DNA from: Delphinapterus leucas
Taxonomy: Eukaryota; Chordata; Mammalia; Artiodactyla; Monodontidae
Direction: 5' to 3'
Assembly: GCF_002288925.2 (NCBI RefSeq)
Contig: NW_022098043.1
Location: 6,558,901-6,622,900, forward strand
Length of the DNA stretch: 64,000 nt
Below are positions 32,486-43,320 of the stretch, piece by piece (within the stretch, counting starts at the first letter, position 1; the number at the start of each line of letters is the position of its first letter). The translations under genes and the position numbers were made by a program. The notes under the pieces were generated by a model. The model was given only the letters and a program-made list of their open reading frames with translations. It was not told the origin of the DNA and ran no database searches.

Positions 32486-33040
32486 CATGTGTCTGAGGCG
32501 TGGGACAGGAGTAGGAGGGCGGACAGCCTGGGAGGTTCTCCCATCTGCCTCCACCCCAGGCCTTGCCCAGGCTAGATCCTGTCTCTCCTTCTTTCCAGAA
32601 GCCCTGGCTCAACAGGGCTCACTGAGAGCGCATGCCCAAGGAAGCTTTTCCCAGGGCCCAGGCCATGTCAGGAAAGCGGCCAGCACCTGCCCAGCAGGCT
32701 GCCAGGAAGAGGCAGGGGCCCAGCCGTCCTCAGGGGCTCCCACTCACATGCTAGCCCTCTCTCTCTGTGCCTGTAGCAGACACTACCCCCAAAACAGCAG
32801 CAGGGTGGGTCCCAGCAGAGAAACCAGGGCAGACAGAGGTATCGCTGCCCCCATGGCCTTGGCTCAGGACCAGGACCGGCCAGCCCTTAGGCCTACCTGT
32901 GCAAGTCGTGACTTCCAGGGACTTCTGCTGACCCTTCTATCCTCCCTTCCCCCCAGGGCCTCCCTTTGGGCTGTTCTCTGGGGGTAAATATGCCTTCCGG
33001 ATCACCCTAGTGATAGTAATAGTCACAACACTGCTATTGC
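32486..33040. other. Unique GC-rich sequence, no gene seen
   Basis: The open frame 32487-32987 is rich in Ala, Ser, Gly and Pro and lacks any recognisable domain. I do not accept it as coding. Confidence 0.3.
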
Positions 33041-33044
33041 CAGA

Positions 33045-33210
33045 GACCCAGGGAGCTCCCTTTTCGAATCTTAGTTACCTGATCATCCCTCCCTAAAACC
33101 CAGAACATCTGAATCATTCTTTTTATTCTTAGATCCCTAGAAAGTTAGAATTCTTCCTTTAATCTTAGAGTATTTGAACCATCCCCTCTGTCCTTAGAAG
33201 CATGAGATTT
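33045..33210. repeat. Degenerate tandem of about 32-35 bp
   Basis: The phrases ATTCTTAGATCCC, AATCTTAGAGTATT, GTCCTTAGAAGCAT and TTCTTCCTTTG recur at roughly even spacing, as in an old diverged tandem array. Confidence 0.3.
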
Positions 33211-33224
33211 TCTTCCTTTGTTGC

Positions 33225-33362
33225 CAAAATGATAGAAACCCAAAACTGGATAGGACCTGAGGTCTTCCAATGATACAACTGAGGAAACTGAGGCCCAGAG
33301 AGGGAACATAACTTGCCCAAGGTTACACAGCAAGATGGTGGCAGAGTCGGGACAAGGAGCAA
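33225..33362 (-). mobile_element. MIR-like SINE, antisense
   Basis: GAGGAAACTGAGGCCCAGAG near 33281 and CTTGCCCAAGGTTACACAGC near 33312 are very close to consensus. Confidence 0.65.
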
Positions 33363-33914
33363 GCCGTGTGGTTCCTCTGTTCATGCCTCTGGCCCTGGAG
33401 CCTCCAGTCCCTTGAGCAAGTAAGATTTCATCTGGGACCTGGGCCCTGCTGCCAAATCTTCCCACGGAGTCCCACGAGGAGGTTCCCTGCCCCCTGCCCT
33501 TGCCCCAACCTTTGGGAATGGCCTGTGGGCCAGGACCCACATCCCAAGCCTGCATCAGGGGCAGCAGACACCTCTTCCCCCAGTCAGGGTGCCTGGGCCT
33601 CCAGTGCCACCCCCGAAATAGCCCAGCTCTCCAGCCCACAGATCAGATTGCAGCCTCCCTGTCCAGATGGGGCGCCTGGCAGGGGGGGAAGCGCTCCCCC
33701 TCGCACTGCCTCCACCTGCTCCCCCCTCACACGTCAGCACTTGGGCTGAGCCTTAAATCACAGCCTCCCTCTGGAGGACGCAGCCTGTTCTGGAGGCTGT
33801 GGGAACAGGGGCAATGGGAGTGGTGCCTGGGGCGGGGAAGGAGTAGGGAAGGGGTGTTTGACTATTAGTAATGGAAGAAATAGGACAGGGGTGGGGTGTT
33901 CAGAGGGAAGAGTG
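33363..33914. other. Unique GC-rich sequence, no gene seen
   Basis: Overlapping frames on both strands, no domain, no recognised repeat. Confidence 0.3.
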
Positions 33915-34025
33915 ACTTGAGAGATCTTTTGCTGTCATGGATCTGCTGTGTGATCTTGGGAGAGTCAATTGCCCTCTCTGGACCTCAGTTTTCCCATCTG
34001 TAAATGGGGAAAGCGCTCAGGTCCA
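33915..34025 (+). mobile_element. MIR SINE
   Basis: CTGCTGTGTGATCTTGGGAG near 33943 and CCTCAGTTTTCCCATCTGTA near 33984. Confidence 0.68.
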
Positions 34026-34599
34026 TTCATGGGCTGTGATACGGCAGTGAACAGAAGAAGTCTCTGTCTTCAAGGAATCCATAGTCCATGGTAAGCAAAC
34101 CCTGGTCCAGGCAGTCAGGTTCCAGAGCTTATGTTTGTAGCCCATGTGCTACATGCCAGTGGATACTGGGGAGCCAGGAAAGGGGGTAGTGCTATTTTAT
34201 TTCAGATGGTCCAAGAAAGACTCTCTGGGGGTTTGAGCAGAGATCCCCACCCTGGACCAGAGAGGTGGAGATCATGGGTGGGACCAGAGGAACCTCACTC
34301 CCTATCCCAAACCAGCGCTCTAGGAGTAGAACTGAGTTTTCTGTTGCAACCCCCAGCTGGACTCAGCCCAGCAGCCTCACCACCCCCCAACCATTCCCCT
34401 CCGCAGTTCCTGGTCCCTGCTATTCAGAGGGACCCAGCTAGAAGGGGCTGGAGAGACCAAGGTCCAAGAGCCTCCACAGCCCAGGAGTCCCGGCTCCAGC
34501 CCTCAGGCATCAGAAAGTAGTTGGAGCCCCAAACAAGAAGTCAGAGTAAGGCCATGGGACGTGAGCAGGAGGCCGTGGCATGAAGACCACCAGCCTCGA

Positions 34600-34760
34600 G
34601 TGCAGATGTAACACTCAGAACTCCAAGGCCATTGCCGAATTCAACCCTGTCAGTGACCCTGTGAGGTTACGAAGGAGGAAACTGACTCAGGCAAGCTAAG
34701 TGACTTGCCCGAGGTCACACATCTGGGAAACAGTAGAGGCAGCTGTCTGAGTCCACAACT
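34600..34760 (-). mobile_element. MIR SINE, antisense
   Basis: AGTGACCCTGTGAGGTTACG near 34651 and GACTTGCCCGAGGTCACACA near 34701. Confidence 0.65.
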
Positions 34761-34821
34761 TATATGCATTATTTTTTAGGGGAGGAAAAAGATGACGCAA
34801 CTTTAAAATCTTATCCTTGGG

Positions 34822-35025
34822 GGCTTCCCTGGTGGCGCAGTGGTTGAGAGTCCGCCTGCCGATGCAGGGGACACAGGTTCGTGCCTCGGTCCGGGAAGAT
34901 CCCACATGCCGTGGAGCAGCTGGGCCCGTGAGCCATGGCCACTGAGGCTGCGCGTCCAGAGCCCGTGTTCCTCAACAGGAGAGGCCACAGCAGTGAGAGG
35001 CCCGCGTACCGCAAAAAAAAAAAAA
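34822..35025 (+). mobile_element. CHR-type SINE
   Basis: Full length with A-box-like TGGCGCAGTGG (34833-34843), B-box-like GGTTCGTGCC (34876-34885) and a poly(A) tail. A perfect 17-base target-site duplication, AAAATCTTATCCTTGGG, lies at 34805-34821 and 35026-35042, so it is a comparatively recent insertion. Confidence 0.98.
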
Positions 35026-35289
35026 AAAATCTTATCCTTGGGATTGGTTGTTTTTGTTATTAAAGTAGTTGCTTATTTAATGTCTTTTTTATTTGAAGAT
35101 TCTCTTATTTGTCTTTTCAAAACACAAACTAACAGATGCATTTTGGAACAAGTGACCCGGGGTCACGCAAGATGCATAAAGCCCAGTTAGTCATCTCACC
35201 CCCACCCTAGTGTCTCCTTCCACACCTTTCTCCAGGCCCAAGCACCCTCCTAACCCTCAGGCACCACTGCTTTCCAGATGGTTCTTTCT

Positions 35290-35409
35290 GTCTTCAGTAA
35301 GGAAACATTTCCTAAGAGCCTGCTGTGTGCCAAGCTTTGTCGTGAGTGTTGGGCAGGCTCACAGCAAAATCCCACCTTCCTGGAGACCCGTGAGGACAAG
35401 TGCATGAAT
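35290..35409 (-). mobile_element. L2-type ancient repeat, antisense (tentative)
   Basis: AAGAGCCTGCTGTGTGCCAA near 35314 and the following GGGCAGGCTCACAGCAAAAT resemble the antisense tail family described at 12740. Confidence 0.4.
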
Positions 35410-35545
35410 AGATGAGCACTAGCTAGTCAGCTCCAGAAGGACAAGAAATTTGAGTCTGTTTGTTCACTGATGTACCCCAAGCACCTGGAACAGGATGTGT
35501 CATATAGTAGGTGCTCAATAAATTTTTGTTGAATGAATGAATTCA
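35410..35545 (+). mobile_element. L2 LINE 3' end
   Basis: CTCCAGAAGGACAAGAAATT near 35431 and TATAGTAGGTGCTCAATAAA near 35503 are the canonical L2 terminus. GAATGAATGAATT follows as a short tail repeat. Confidence 0.75.
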
Positions 35546-35959
35546 CTGAGATGGAGAACCCAGAGTGTGGTGCCAGTTTGGGGGGGACTTGATATTGAAC
35601 TTGAGGTCTCCAAGAGCCACCCAAGGGAGGGGGCTGGTCAGGTGCCAGCAGGGTTGCATGTCAGAATCTGGAGCTTGGCACGGATATGGAGCACGGAGAA
35701 GTGTCTCTTTGGCTCAAACTCTGCTGCCCTCCCTCCCCCCACTGAAGCTGCCCTTTCGCTCATGCCCCCGAACCTCCCATCCCAGGGATCTGAGAGGGGA
35801 GTCTGAGTGCTGTCCTTCCCCGTGGAGCCCCCCCAGTCCCAGACTAGCCAGCCCTGCCTCCCTCCCTCTCCTAAGCTGCCCCAACAAAAGCTGCCCTTGT
35901 AGGAGCCAGGACCATTGTAATTAAAAAGGAAACATAATAAAGCCTCACTCTGAAGCCAA

Positions 35960-36130
35960 ATCCCCATCCCTAGAGCGGACGCGCGGCCCGCCCCGCGCTG
36001 CCCAGGGAGGACACATGGCCCTTTTGTGAGCCCCGGACGGCGAGGGCCGCTCCTGCGCTGCCCCGCCTGGCCACCACCCTCCCTCCCCGCCCTTCCCACG
36101 CACCCCGACTCCTGGTGGGCCTCGCACCCA
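35960..36130. promoter_or_regulatory. Short CpG-dense patch
   Basis: By eye, 17 CpG dinucleotides occur between about 35975 and 36125, with stretches such as GGACGCGCGGCCCGCCCCGC. CpG is far sparser on both sides. An AT-rich repeat-free block (GTAATTAAAAAGGAAACATA near 35918) lies just upstream. It could be a small CpG island at an unannotated start site or enhancer. No TATA box or open frame beginning there decides the question. Confidence 0.4.
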
Positions 36131-36144
36131 GGCTAAGAGAGCCC

Positions 36145-36215
36145 AGCCTCCTCTTTTCACGGGTAGGAAACTGAGGCCCAAAGAAGCAGAGCCTGAACCC
36201 AGGCCTCCTGACGGC
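36145..36215 (-). mobile_element. MIR SINE fragment, antisense
   Basis: GGTAGGAAACTGAGGCCCAA near 36162 is the antisense core. Confidence 0.5.
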
Positions 36216-36329
36216 CCACCCAGCACATGGGCTCCATGCCCCAGAGCAGGGGCCCAGGTGGACAATACAGAGCTGGAATCGGGGAGGCCTCCTCACAGAG
36301 CCAAGCTACGGGGGACCTTAGAAATTGAG

Positions 36330-36440
36330 CGCCAGCCACAATTGAGCCACAGGACGCTGAAGCCCAGAGAGGTTTGATGTGCCTGAGGTCACACAGCAGG
36401 GACCAAACTCCAGGTCTCCTGACGCAGCATGAATCTCTCC
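36330..36440 (-). mobile_element. MIR SINE fragment, antisense
   Basis: GATGTGCCTGAGGTCACACA near 36377, preceded by GAAGCCCAGAGAGGTTTGAT. Confidence 0.55.
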
Positions 36441-37214
36441 ACAGGAAGTGGCCGGCTTGTCCAGAGCACAGAAGCAGGGTGAGCCAGGCTGCAGGCATCG
36501 GCATCTGGTCTCTGTGGCCGAAGAAGATGGCGAGAGAGGAGGAGAGCCTTCTTCTGTAGTTGGAGCCGAGACTCCTGCAGGGGTATGAGAGCTTCCAGGG
36601 GCTTCCAGAGCTGCAGAATGGGCCTCCCCGCACCATCAGCAGCAGAGGGCTGACCGTGAGCTTCCGGTGAGGACAACCCTCTTGTCATCCCTTCTGAACT
36701 TCCAGAAGCTAAGAAGTCCCTTCAAGGCCCAGTCCAGCATCTTCTCCCAAAACTGCCACCCTGCCCAGAAGCAGAGGTCAGAGCCACCCGAACCTTTGGC
36801 CTCATCCCTAGGGGTCCTCTCCGGTCACCCCTGGGCTGGGAACAGCCTATGGCAAAATTGTGGGGCTGGCGGAGGCGGTCTAGGGGTCCTGCCCCCCTCC
36901 CCCCTCCCCCTGCGCCCGTCTGTCTCACCCTTCTAACTACCCTCCCCACCTAGACATGCAGACTCACATTCTCCCCAGGCTGTCAGGGGACCCACGCACA
37001 GGTGATCACGACAGCAAAGGCCCAGAGGGAGTCCAGGGAGACACCACAGCCTTCCAGAGACCAGGGAATGGGCCCCTCCCCAATGGCTCAATGTTAGGAG
37101 ATCTTTGGGGGCTGGTGCGCTACCGCTGTGCACATATGAGGACACCCAGAGGGGTAGCTGCTTGAGTCGTGGGCATCAGTGGGTATGCAGAGAGGCAGGC
37201 CTGTGTCCAGGATA
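36441..37214. other. Unique GC-rich sequence, no gene seen
   Basis: Includes a C-rich stretch at about 36889-36912 that could fold as an i-motif or, on the other strand, a quadruplex. No repeat family or exon is recognised. Confidence 0.3.
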
Positions 37215-37400
37215 ATTGTTTAATTAATAAAAATAAACCATCACAATTTATTGAGCATTTACTTCAAGAACTCTGTCTGTATGCATTGAAGCCTCCCTTC
37301 CTTTTGGGGAAAATACTCTCATTATTTCCATTTGAGAGAAAAGGAAACCGCCCAAGGTCACACGGCCACTGAGTGGTGGAGTTTGGATTCAAAGTCAAAT
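37215..37400 (-). mobile_element. MIR SINE, antisense
   Basis: CACAATTTATTGAGCATTTA near 37242 and AAGGTCACACGGCCACTGAG near 37353. Confidence 0.72.
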
Positions 37401-37584
37401 CTGACCCCCAGCCCGCAAGGATACACAAAATGTTTGACCAGCAGTCCGTCCGATCCACGCCAGTGTCATCGATCCTGCCCTTTGGACTGCTGACCCCTTC
37501 AGAAATAAGTGTGGGTAGGGGGTACAGAGGTACTAGCCACCCACCCATTCTATTCACGTCAGCCAACTCCAAGAATCCCAGGAA

Positions 37585-37645
37585 GTGTGTGCACATGTAA
37601 GAGTGAGTGTGTATGCATGTGTGTGTGTATGCATGTGTATTCAGG
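37585..37645. repeat. TG-rich imperfect tract
   Basis: GTGTGTATGCATGTG units repeated twice near 37609-37637. Alternating purine and pyrimidine. Confidence 0.7.
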
Positions 37646-38304
37646 GAGGTGCTGGCCAGGCCTGGTACTTGGTGCCACCCGTGGTCTACCCTTCCCACCT
37701 CTCCCCACAGTCCAGCCCCCTTGGCCGGAAGGATGGAGGCAGGGACACCCCTAGACACCCGGGGCAGGGAGCAGCCAGGAGAGGGGGCTGCGTGGGCCCC
37801 ACCCGCTCCTGCCCCCCAGGAGCCAGCCGGGGCGGGCAGGGATTAGACAGATAATGCTTCGTGTAAGAACAAGGGATTGTTGCAAATGGGAAACGAGACT
37901 GGGGAGTCGTGAGGGCCCAGTTCAGATTTCTCCTGGGATGAAAACTGAGCCCTAGGGAGGAGGCACCCCGCCTGCCAGGCCCTAATCCCCATGGTTCTCA
38001 CCAAAACCCCAAAGAAGAGGCTGTTCACAGGCAGCAGATTCCTGGGATTCATTAATTCGGGATTTGCAGGAGGACTGCCCGGGAGTTCCTCCTGCAGGTG
38101 GCAGCCTGCGTGGGCGGCGGGTGCTGGCTGCAGGGACACTCTGGGAGCCCTGGGGAAGAGCAGCTTGATTTGAGGCCTTTCCTGCAGAGCTGGGGCTTCC
38201 TGGGCTACAGGGGGGCCGAGGGATTTGCTCCAAGCTGCCCAAGGGAGCAGAATCCACCCTCACCCCAGAGCAAGTTTTCTTTTACAAGTTCCCAGCTACT
38301 GAAG
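37646..38304. other. Unique GC-rich sequence, no gene seen
   Basis: GGGATTAGACAGATAATGC near 37840 carries an OTX-like GGATTA and a GATA core. No repeat family or exon is recognised. Confidence 0.3.
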
Positions 38305-38600
38305 TTTTTCCCATCTCTTTATGAGCTATAATTTACCTACAGGAAGATGCACAGGTCTTAAATGGACAGTTCGATGAGTTTGGATGAGTATCTATACCCG
38401 AGTAACCACCATCATGAAGATATGGGATATTTTCATCCCCCCAGAAGGTTCCCTCGTAGCCCCTTGCTGCGATCCCCACCCAGGCAACCACTGACCGGCT
38501 TTCTGTCTCCAAAGCCGAGCTTCATCTCTTCAAACGCCACAGCCCGTGCTCTGCTGTCAGCACTCAGCGGAACGTCTGTAGATTCACTCACATGATCACG
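38305..38600 (-). mobile_element. L1 LINE (old L1M type), antisense 3' UTR
   Basis: GAGCTATAATTTACCTACAG near 38323 and AACCACCATCATGAAGATAT near 38404 match the antisense 3' end of old L1 families. No reading frame remains. Confidence 0.72.
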
Positions 38601-38894
38601 TGAGATGTTGGGTTTCTACAGAAGAGTTCACCTGAACGGAGGGTTCCCTGGATAAAATCTGTTTGCAAACCCCGGAATCTTCCCAGGCCTGAGGAATCTG
38701 GGCTCCTATGCATCCAATCCCGTGGAGTCACTCCCTGGGTTTTTTCAAATCCTCGACCCCTTTCCGGCCCCATCCCAGTCAAGCTCACCTCTTGCCACAG
38801 ACCCCTCTGACCTGCCCCGCCCCCATCAGGATCCCCCCTGCTCACTCGGCCCCTGACTCAGCCCTCCCGCCTCCACTCCAGAGCAGCTCTCCAA

Positions 38895-39375
38895 ATGCGT
38901 AAGTCACTCTCCTTCTAGACTCCTCAACGTCTCCCCATTGCCCACAGGAGCTTCTCTGCTGGGATTCTAGGCCTTCAGGGCCCAGCCCCTCTCCATCTCT
39001 GAAGCTCATCCGTTAGCATCTCCCGTCACACCCCAGGGTCCCACCCACAGAGCCACTCCAGGTGGCAAAACCGCTGTGTTCCTTCCCCCTCCTTCTCTCT
39101 CCCATGCCTCTGCTCATGCTGTCCCCTCTGCCAGGAACACTCTCCCTTGGCAGCAGTCCAGATCCAGCTGCAGTACAGCAGCCTCAGGAAGCCTGCCTTG
39201 AAGTCTCTCATCCCGACTGGATCAGGCTCTCCCTCCACCCCTGCCGCTCTCACTTCTGTGCCAACCCTGTGCTGGCCTGCACCCTTCCCCCACCTTGACT
39301 TCCAGCTTCCAGGGACAGTGTCTTCTTCAGATCTGGATCCTGGGGGCCAAGCCAGGGTTGGCACATAATAAATCA
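38895..39375 (+). mobile_element. L2 LINE fragment
   Basis: TTCAGGGCCCAGCCCCTCTC near 38972 and TGCTCATGCTGTCCCCTCTG near 39111 follow L2 order over nearly 500 bases. Confidence 0.65.
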
Positions 39376-39472
39376 CAGCGAGGTCCTGCCACCACAGCTC
39401 CCCTTACCCTCCTCAGCTCTGGCCTGGCACACACCTGAGCACAGAGAAATTGGATACCCCAATAAAGATGTT

Positions 39473-39498
39473 AATAAATAAATAAATAAATAAAAAGA
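39473..39498. repeat. (AAAT)n microsatellite
   Basis: About six AAAT units ending in AAAAGAAA. Confidence 0.9.
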
Positions 39499-39574
39499 AA
39501 TGTGCGCTGGGGGCAAAACTCAGACCCAAAGTGGCAGGGGAGGCAGGAAGGAGGGGATTCATATCCGTTTCTTC

Positions 39575-39715
39575 CAAGGACCAGACAGGTCTGGGTTCAG
39601 ATCCTGCCCCAGCAGTTGTGTGACTTGGCAAAGTCACTTCAGCTCACTGAGCCTCAGTTTCCTCACCTGTAAACTGGGCCTGCACATAGTATCCACTTCA
39701 TTGTGTGCCTGTTTG
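39575..39715 (+). mobile_element. MIR SINE
   Basis: GACAGGTCTGGGTTCAGATC near 39584 and GCCTCAGTTTCCTCACCTGT near 39651. Confidence 0.7.
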
Positions 39716-40029
39716 TTTGTTTTAGGACCCATTGACATTCTGTGTGCAAAGGTCTCGGCATAACATTGCCTCTGACTGTCACTAACAAGTGGATGGCGGG
39801 AGGGAAGACAAGAGGGAAGGGAGGTAAGTATGCAAATGGTCACAGGTGGGGAAGACAGGGTCCCCACACCCTAAGGCCAGCTACCTCTCCCCATCAGCCT
39901 CTAGAATCCCATTCAGATATGGAGTTCCCGCTTGTCTAACTGTCCTCTGACACTGGCCTCCCTGCCTCCGACTTGGTGGAGAGGTCACAGGCTGAAATGA
40001 TCAAGTCAGGCAGAATCAGGTAGAAGAAG

Positions 40030-40522
40030 GTAAGACATGAATGTTCATAGCAGCACTATTCACAAGAGCTAAAACACGGAAGCAACACAAATGTCCACTA
40101 ACAGATGAACAGATAAACAAAATGTGAACTATCCACATAATGGCCATAAAAAGGAAGGAAACACTGACATAATGCTACTACACGGATGAAGCTAGAATAC
40201 AGTGTCCTCAGTGAAAGAAGGCAGTCACATAAGACCACATACTACATAACTCCACTTACACAAAATGTCCAGAATAGGCAAGTCTATAGAGACAGAAAGT
40301 AAATGAGTAGTTGCTTAGGAAATGGGGGCGGGGGCGGTGTGGGTAATATGACAGGGGAGTGAAAGGATATGGGGTCTCTTTGTGGGGATGAAAATGTTCT
40401 AAAATTGACCATAGTGACGACTGCACTACCTGTGAACACACTAAAAGCCATTAAATTGTATACTTTAAACAAGTGAATTGCATGGAATGTGAATAACAAC
40501 TCAGTAAAGTTGTTTTTGAAAA
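40030..40522 (+). mobile_element. L1 LINE (old L1M type), 3' end
   Basis: TTCATAGCAGCACTATTCAC near 40044 is the end of the second L1 reading frame. TTAAATTGTATACTTTAAAC near 40452 is the 3' untranslated region. A G-rich tract (GGGGGCGGGGGCGG) lies near 40325, where younger L1 copies also carry G runs. Confidence 0.85.
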
Positions 40523-40609
40523 GAATGGGTGAGGGCAGGTGAGGAAGTAAGCCTCCAGCTGGGGGAGAAAAGAACATAGTCAGGAGCTCGGCAGGAAAGC
40601 CAAGCCCTG

Positions 40610-40765
40610 AATTTCACAATATCTTATTTTGTTCTCCCACATGCACCTCCACCATGCAGGGATTGTCATCATACCTATTTTACAGAGGGGAAAGCTGAGG
40701 TTCAGAACAGGCCACCTGAAATCACTCATGCCTGAGATCATAGCCCAGAAACTGGGATCGGAAAT
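40610..40765 (-). mobile_element. MIR SINE, antisense
   Basis: ACCTATTTTACAGAGGGGAA near 40673 and upstream tail text. Confidence 0.62.
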
Positions 40766-41129
40766 TAAACAGACAGGCCCAGCCCAGGCCTGCTCACCTC
40801 GCTCCTCCTCGTGCTTCGGCGATGCTCCAGGAATGTGAGCGTGGCATCTGAGCCTGGCATAGGCCGGAGGGGAGAGGGAGTGGCCACCATGCTGGCACCA
40901 GTCCTAGGCAGATCACCACAGGTGTGGGCATCCCAGCTCAGCCCACACGGCTGCTGCCCAGCCCTGCACCCCAGGCCAGGTCTGCGTCCACATCCTGGGG
41001 AAAGCCCAAGCAGCTGGAAACACTGCCCCACCTGACAGAACCAGCCTGGTTGCCCAAGGAGCCCTGGGCCCTTCGAGGGGTGGCCGTCAGCGAGAAGGGT
41101 ACCGGGCATGTGACCCAAGAGGGGAGACA
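40766..41129. other. Unique GC-rich sequence, no gene seen
   Basis: No repeat family is recognised. Overlapping frames on both strands. Confidence 0.3.
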
Positions 41130-41520
41130 CTGGCTGTGTGTGTGAGCACTGGGAGTGTGTTTGTACAAGCGGTTTCCCATGTCACTCAGGGTATGGTCAC
41201 AAGAGTGTGTGTGAACGCGTGTGGGAGAAAACGTGGGTGTGGGTGAGGACGGGTGTGCCAGCTTGAGTGTCGGGGTGCATCTGGGTGTGTCCTGTGCCTC
41301 GAGGAAAGGAGAGGAGGGGACGGATGTGAGCACCCACAGGTGTGTCAGGTGTGACTGTGGGGCACCGAGTGTGAGAATGGGTGTGGGGTGTGAGACTCTG
41401 GTGTGCCCTGGAGACCCGAGGGTGCCCTGAGCGTGACGGGCGACAGTGGAACAGAGACGTGTGAGCAGGAGAGTGGTGTGGCCACATGTTGTGCCGAGGG
41501 CGTGTGTGAGCCTGCGCGCT
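41130..41520. repeat. GT-rich degenerate tract
   Basis: Nearly 400 bases of GTGTG-containing phrases (GTGTGTGTGAGC, GTGTGTTTGTAC, GGGTGTGGGGTGTGAG) with no fixed unit. Rich in alternating purine-pyrimidine steps. Shadow frames read as His/Thr/Ser-rich and are not genes. Confidence 0.65.
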
Positions 41521-41659
41521 CACTAGCGTCCCCTCCCCCTCCAATTGCTGTCACCCTCCTCCATTTATTTTCCTCTACCTCTTGACTGGTCCTCAGGCCA
41601 TGAGTGTCCAGAGGACGGACACGCCTCTCTGGGCCAAGGGCTGCTGCTTACAAACTGGG

Positions 41660-41775
41660 AGAGTGCTTGCCCTTTGAGCCTCAGTTTACACAACTGTACA
41701 ATGGGGATGAAATAGCTCCTTCCTCTAGAGGTTGCTGGGAGACATCAACAATCGCAAACAGCAAAATGCAGGTAA
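41660..41775 (+). mobile_element. MIR SINE
   Basis: TTTGAGCCTCAGTTTACACA near 41674 and the core ACTGTACAATGGGGATGAAA near 41693. Confidence 0.6.
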
Positions 41776-42064
41776 AGAATTCAGACTGAACAGCGGGGCT
41801 GCTCAGGAGCCCTCTCCCTGCCCTGAGTTTGCCCTGGCCGCACCCACCCAGCCAAAGCCCCAGAGAGCTTGGGGCTCCAGCCTTCTTCCTGCACAGGCAG
41901 CTCAGGGAGGCAGGAGCCATCTGGGGCCAGGACCCACCCTCCTGGGTGGGCAAGAGCAGGCTCTGTGGGGCCAGGGCTCCTGGGGAGGCGAAGTCCAGAA
42001 CCACAGGTGCTCTGCCATGACGGTCAAAGGTGGAGGTCAGAGGACAGGGTGTGGCCCATTACCA

Positions 42065-42425
42065 ATGTGTATTCATTCAGCAAACCCCTCCTAGGCACCA
42101 ACTCTGTGCCAGGGCCTGTGCTGGGCACTGGGGATGCCAAAACCAACAGGGCCCCCACCCCTGCCCCAAGGGGTCTGGTGAGGGAGGGTACATGTAAATG
42201 GAGGTTTTGATCCAGTGGGGTGTGTGACGGGGTGGGCGGAGGCCTAGAGGAGCACCCAGTCCCAGCCTGGGGTGGCCGGGGGAAGGGCTCCTGGAGGAGA
42301 CAAGACTCCTGAGTAGCAGTAAGCCAGGTGTTCCAGGCTGAGGGAACAGCTGGAACAGAGGCCTGGGACCACCTGAGCACTTGTCATGGGGTGAGGAATG
42401 ACAGGAGGCAAGACTGGAGAGGCCT
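42065..42425 (-). mobile_element. L2-type ancient repeat, antisense (class tentative)
   Basis: CTCTGTGCCAGGGCCTGTGC near 42103, CACTGGGGATGCCAAAACCA and the later AGGTGTTCCAGGCTGAGGGA near 42327 match the same dispersed repeat as at 51930 and 63095. Confidence 0.55.
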
Positions 42426-42779
42426 TCAGGTTTGGCACATGGAGTTAAGGGCTGCCATTCTCACCCCATCTTAACAGAGATCTTATGATTGCAAAGTGCT
42501 TTTATATCCAAGATCCTGGTCCTTGTAGCGATCCTACGATGGAAGAGGGATAAAAAGCCGACTCATCCCTTTTTACCTTGGCCACTAGGAAACTCAAAGG
42601 CTAAATCAAGCCCTTGTTTGCAATACAAAGATACCCCAGAAGCCTCTTCTCTTTCTACACCCTTTCTGATGTCTCCTTTCTCTTTTACTTTGTTTCCCTG
42701 GAAATCTTTTCAGGAATAAGCAGATGAAGAAGGAGGCAACTCAACTGTCACCTGGTAGAATATTTTGCTGGGGTCAGGG
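42426..42779. other. Unique sequence, no gene seen
   Basis: Mixed composition, no recognised repeat. Confidence 0.3.
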
Positions 42780-42995
42780 AAGGATGTGTGTATGCCCAGT
42801 TACATGTGTGGTCATTCACATGAGTACGTGTGGGCAGGGGTTCCATGTGGAACTGGCACACGTGACTGTGCTCAATGACTGTGTGTATATATGTGTGTGC
42901 ACTCAAGCAGCCGTATGACCACACGCATGTGCATCTCTGTGCAGGAGGCCCTGCCCGGAGCTGCACGAAGGTGAGTGCATACATGTGTGAAAGTG
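42780..42995. repeat. GT-rich degenerate tract
   Basis: Phrases such as GTGTGTGTATGCCC, CACATGAGTACGTGTGG and GTGTGTATATATGTGTGTGC. No fixed unit. Confidence 0.55.
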
Positions 42996-43239
42996 TCTGG
43001 TGGCCTGGCAGGGTCAAGGGACACACATCCTGACCCAACAAGGCCTTGAAATCCCTCATGCTCTCTCCTACCATCCCTTCCAACAGACCCTCTTTCTAAT
43101 CTCTGCCTGGCACACTGCTAGCTCCAATGGAAACCAAGGTCCATAGAGGGGATGTCACCTGCTCCAAATCCCTCAGTAAGGCCAGAATCTGGGTCTCTCA
43201 AGTCCTGGTTTGGTGCTGTACCACCTTCACCTACAGGAC

Positions 43240-43320
43240 TAGCCCTTCTCCTGCTGTGTGACCAGGGGCAGATCTCTTAACCTCTCTGAGGCCCTGCTCT
43301 AAGCTGGCTTCCACAAGGAC
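43240..43320 (+). mobile_element. MIR SINE fragment
   Basis: CTGCTGTGTGACCAGGGGCA near 43251 and TCTTAACCTCTCTGAGGCCC. Confidence 0.45.
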
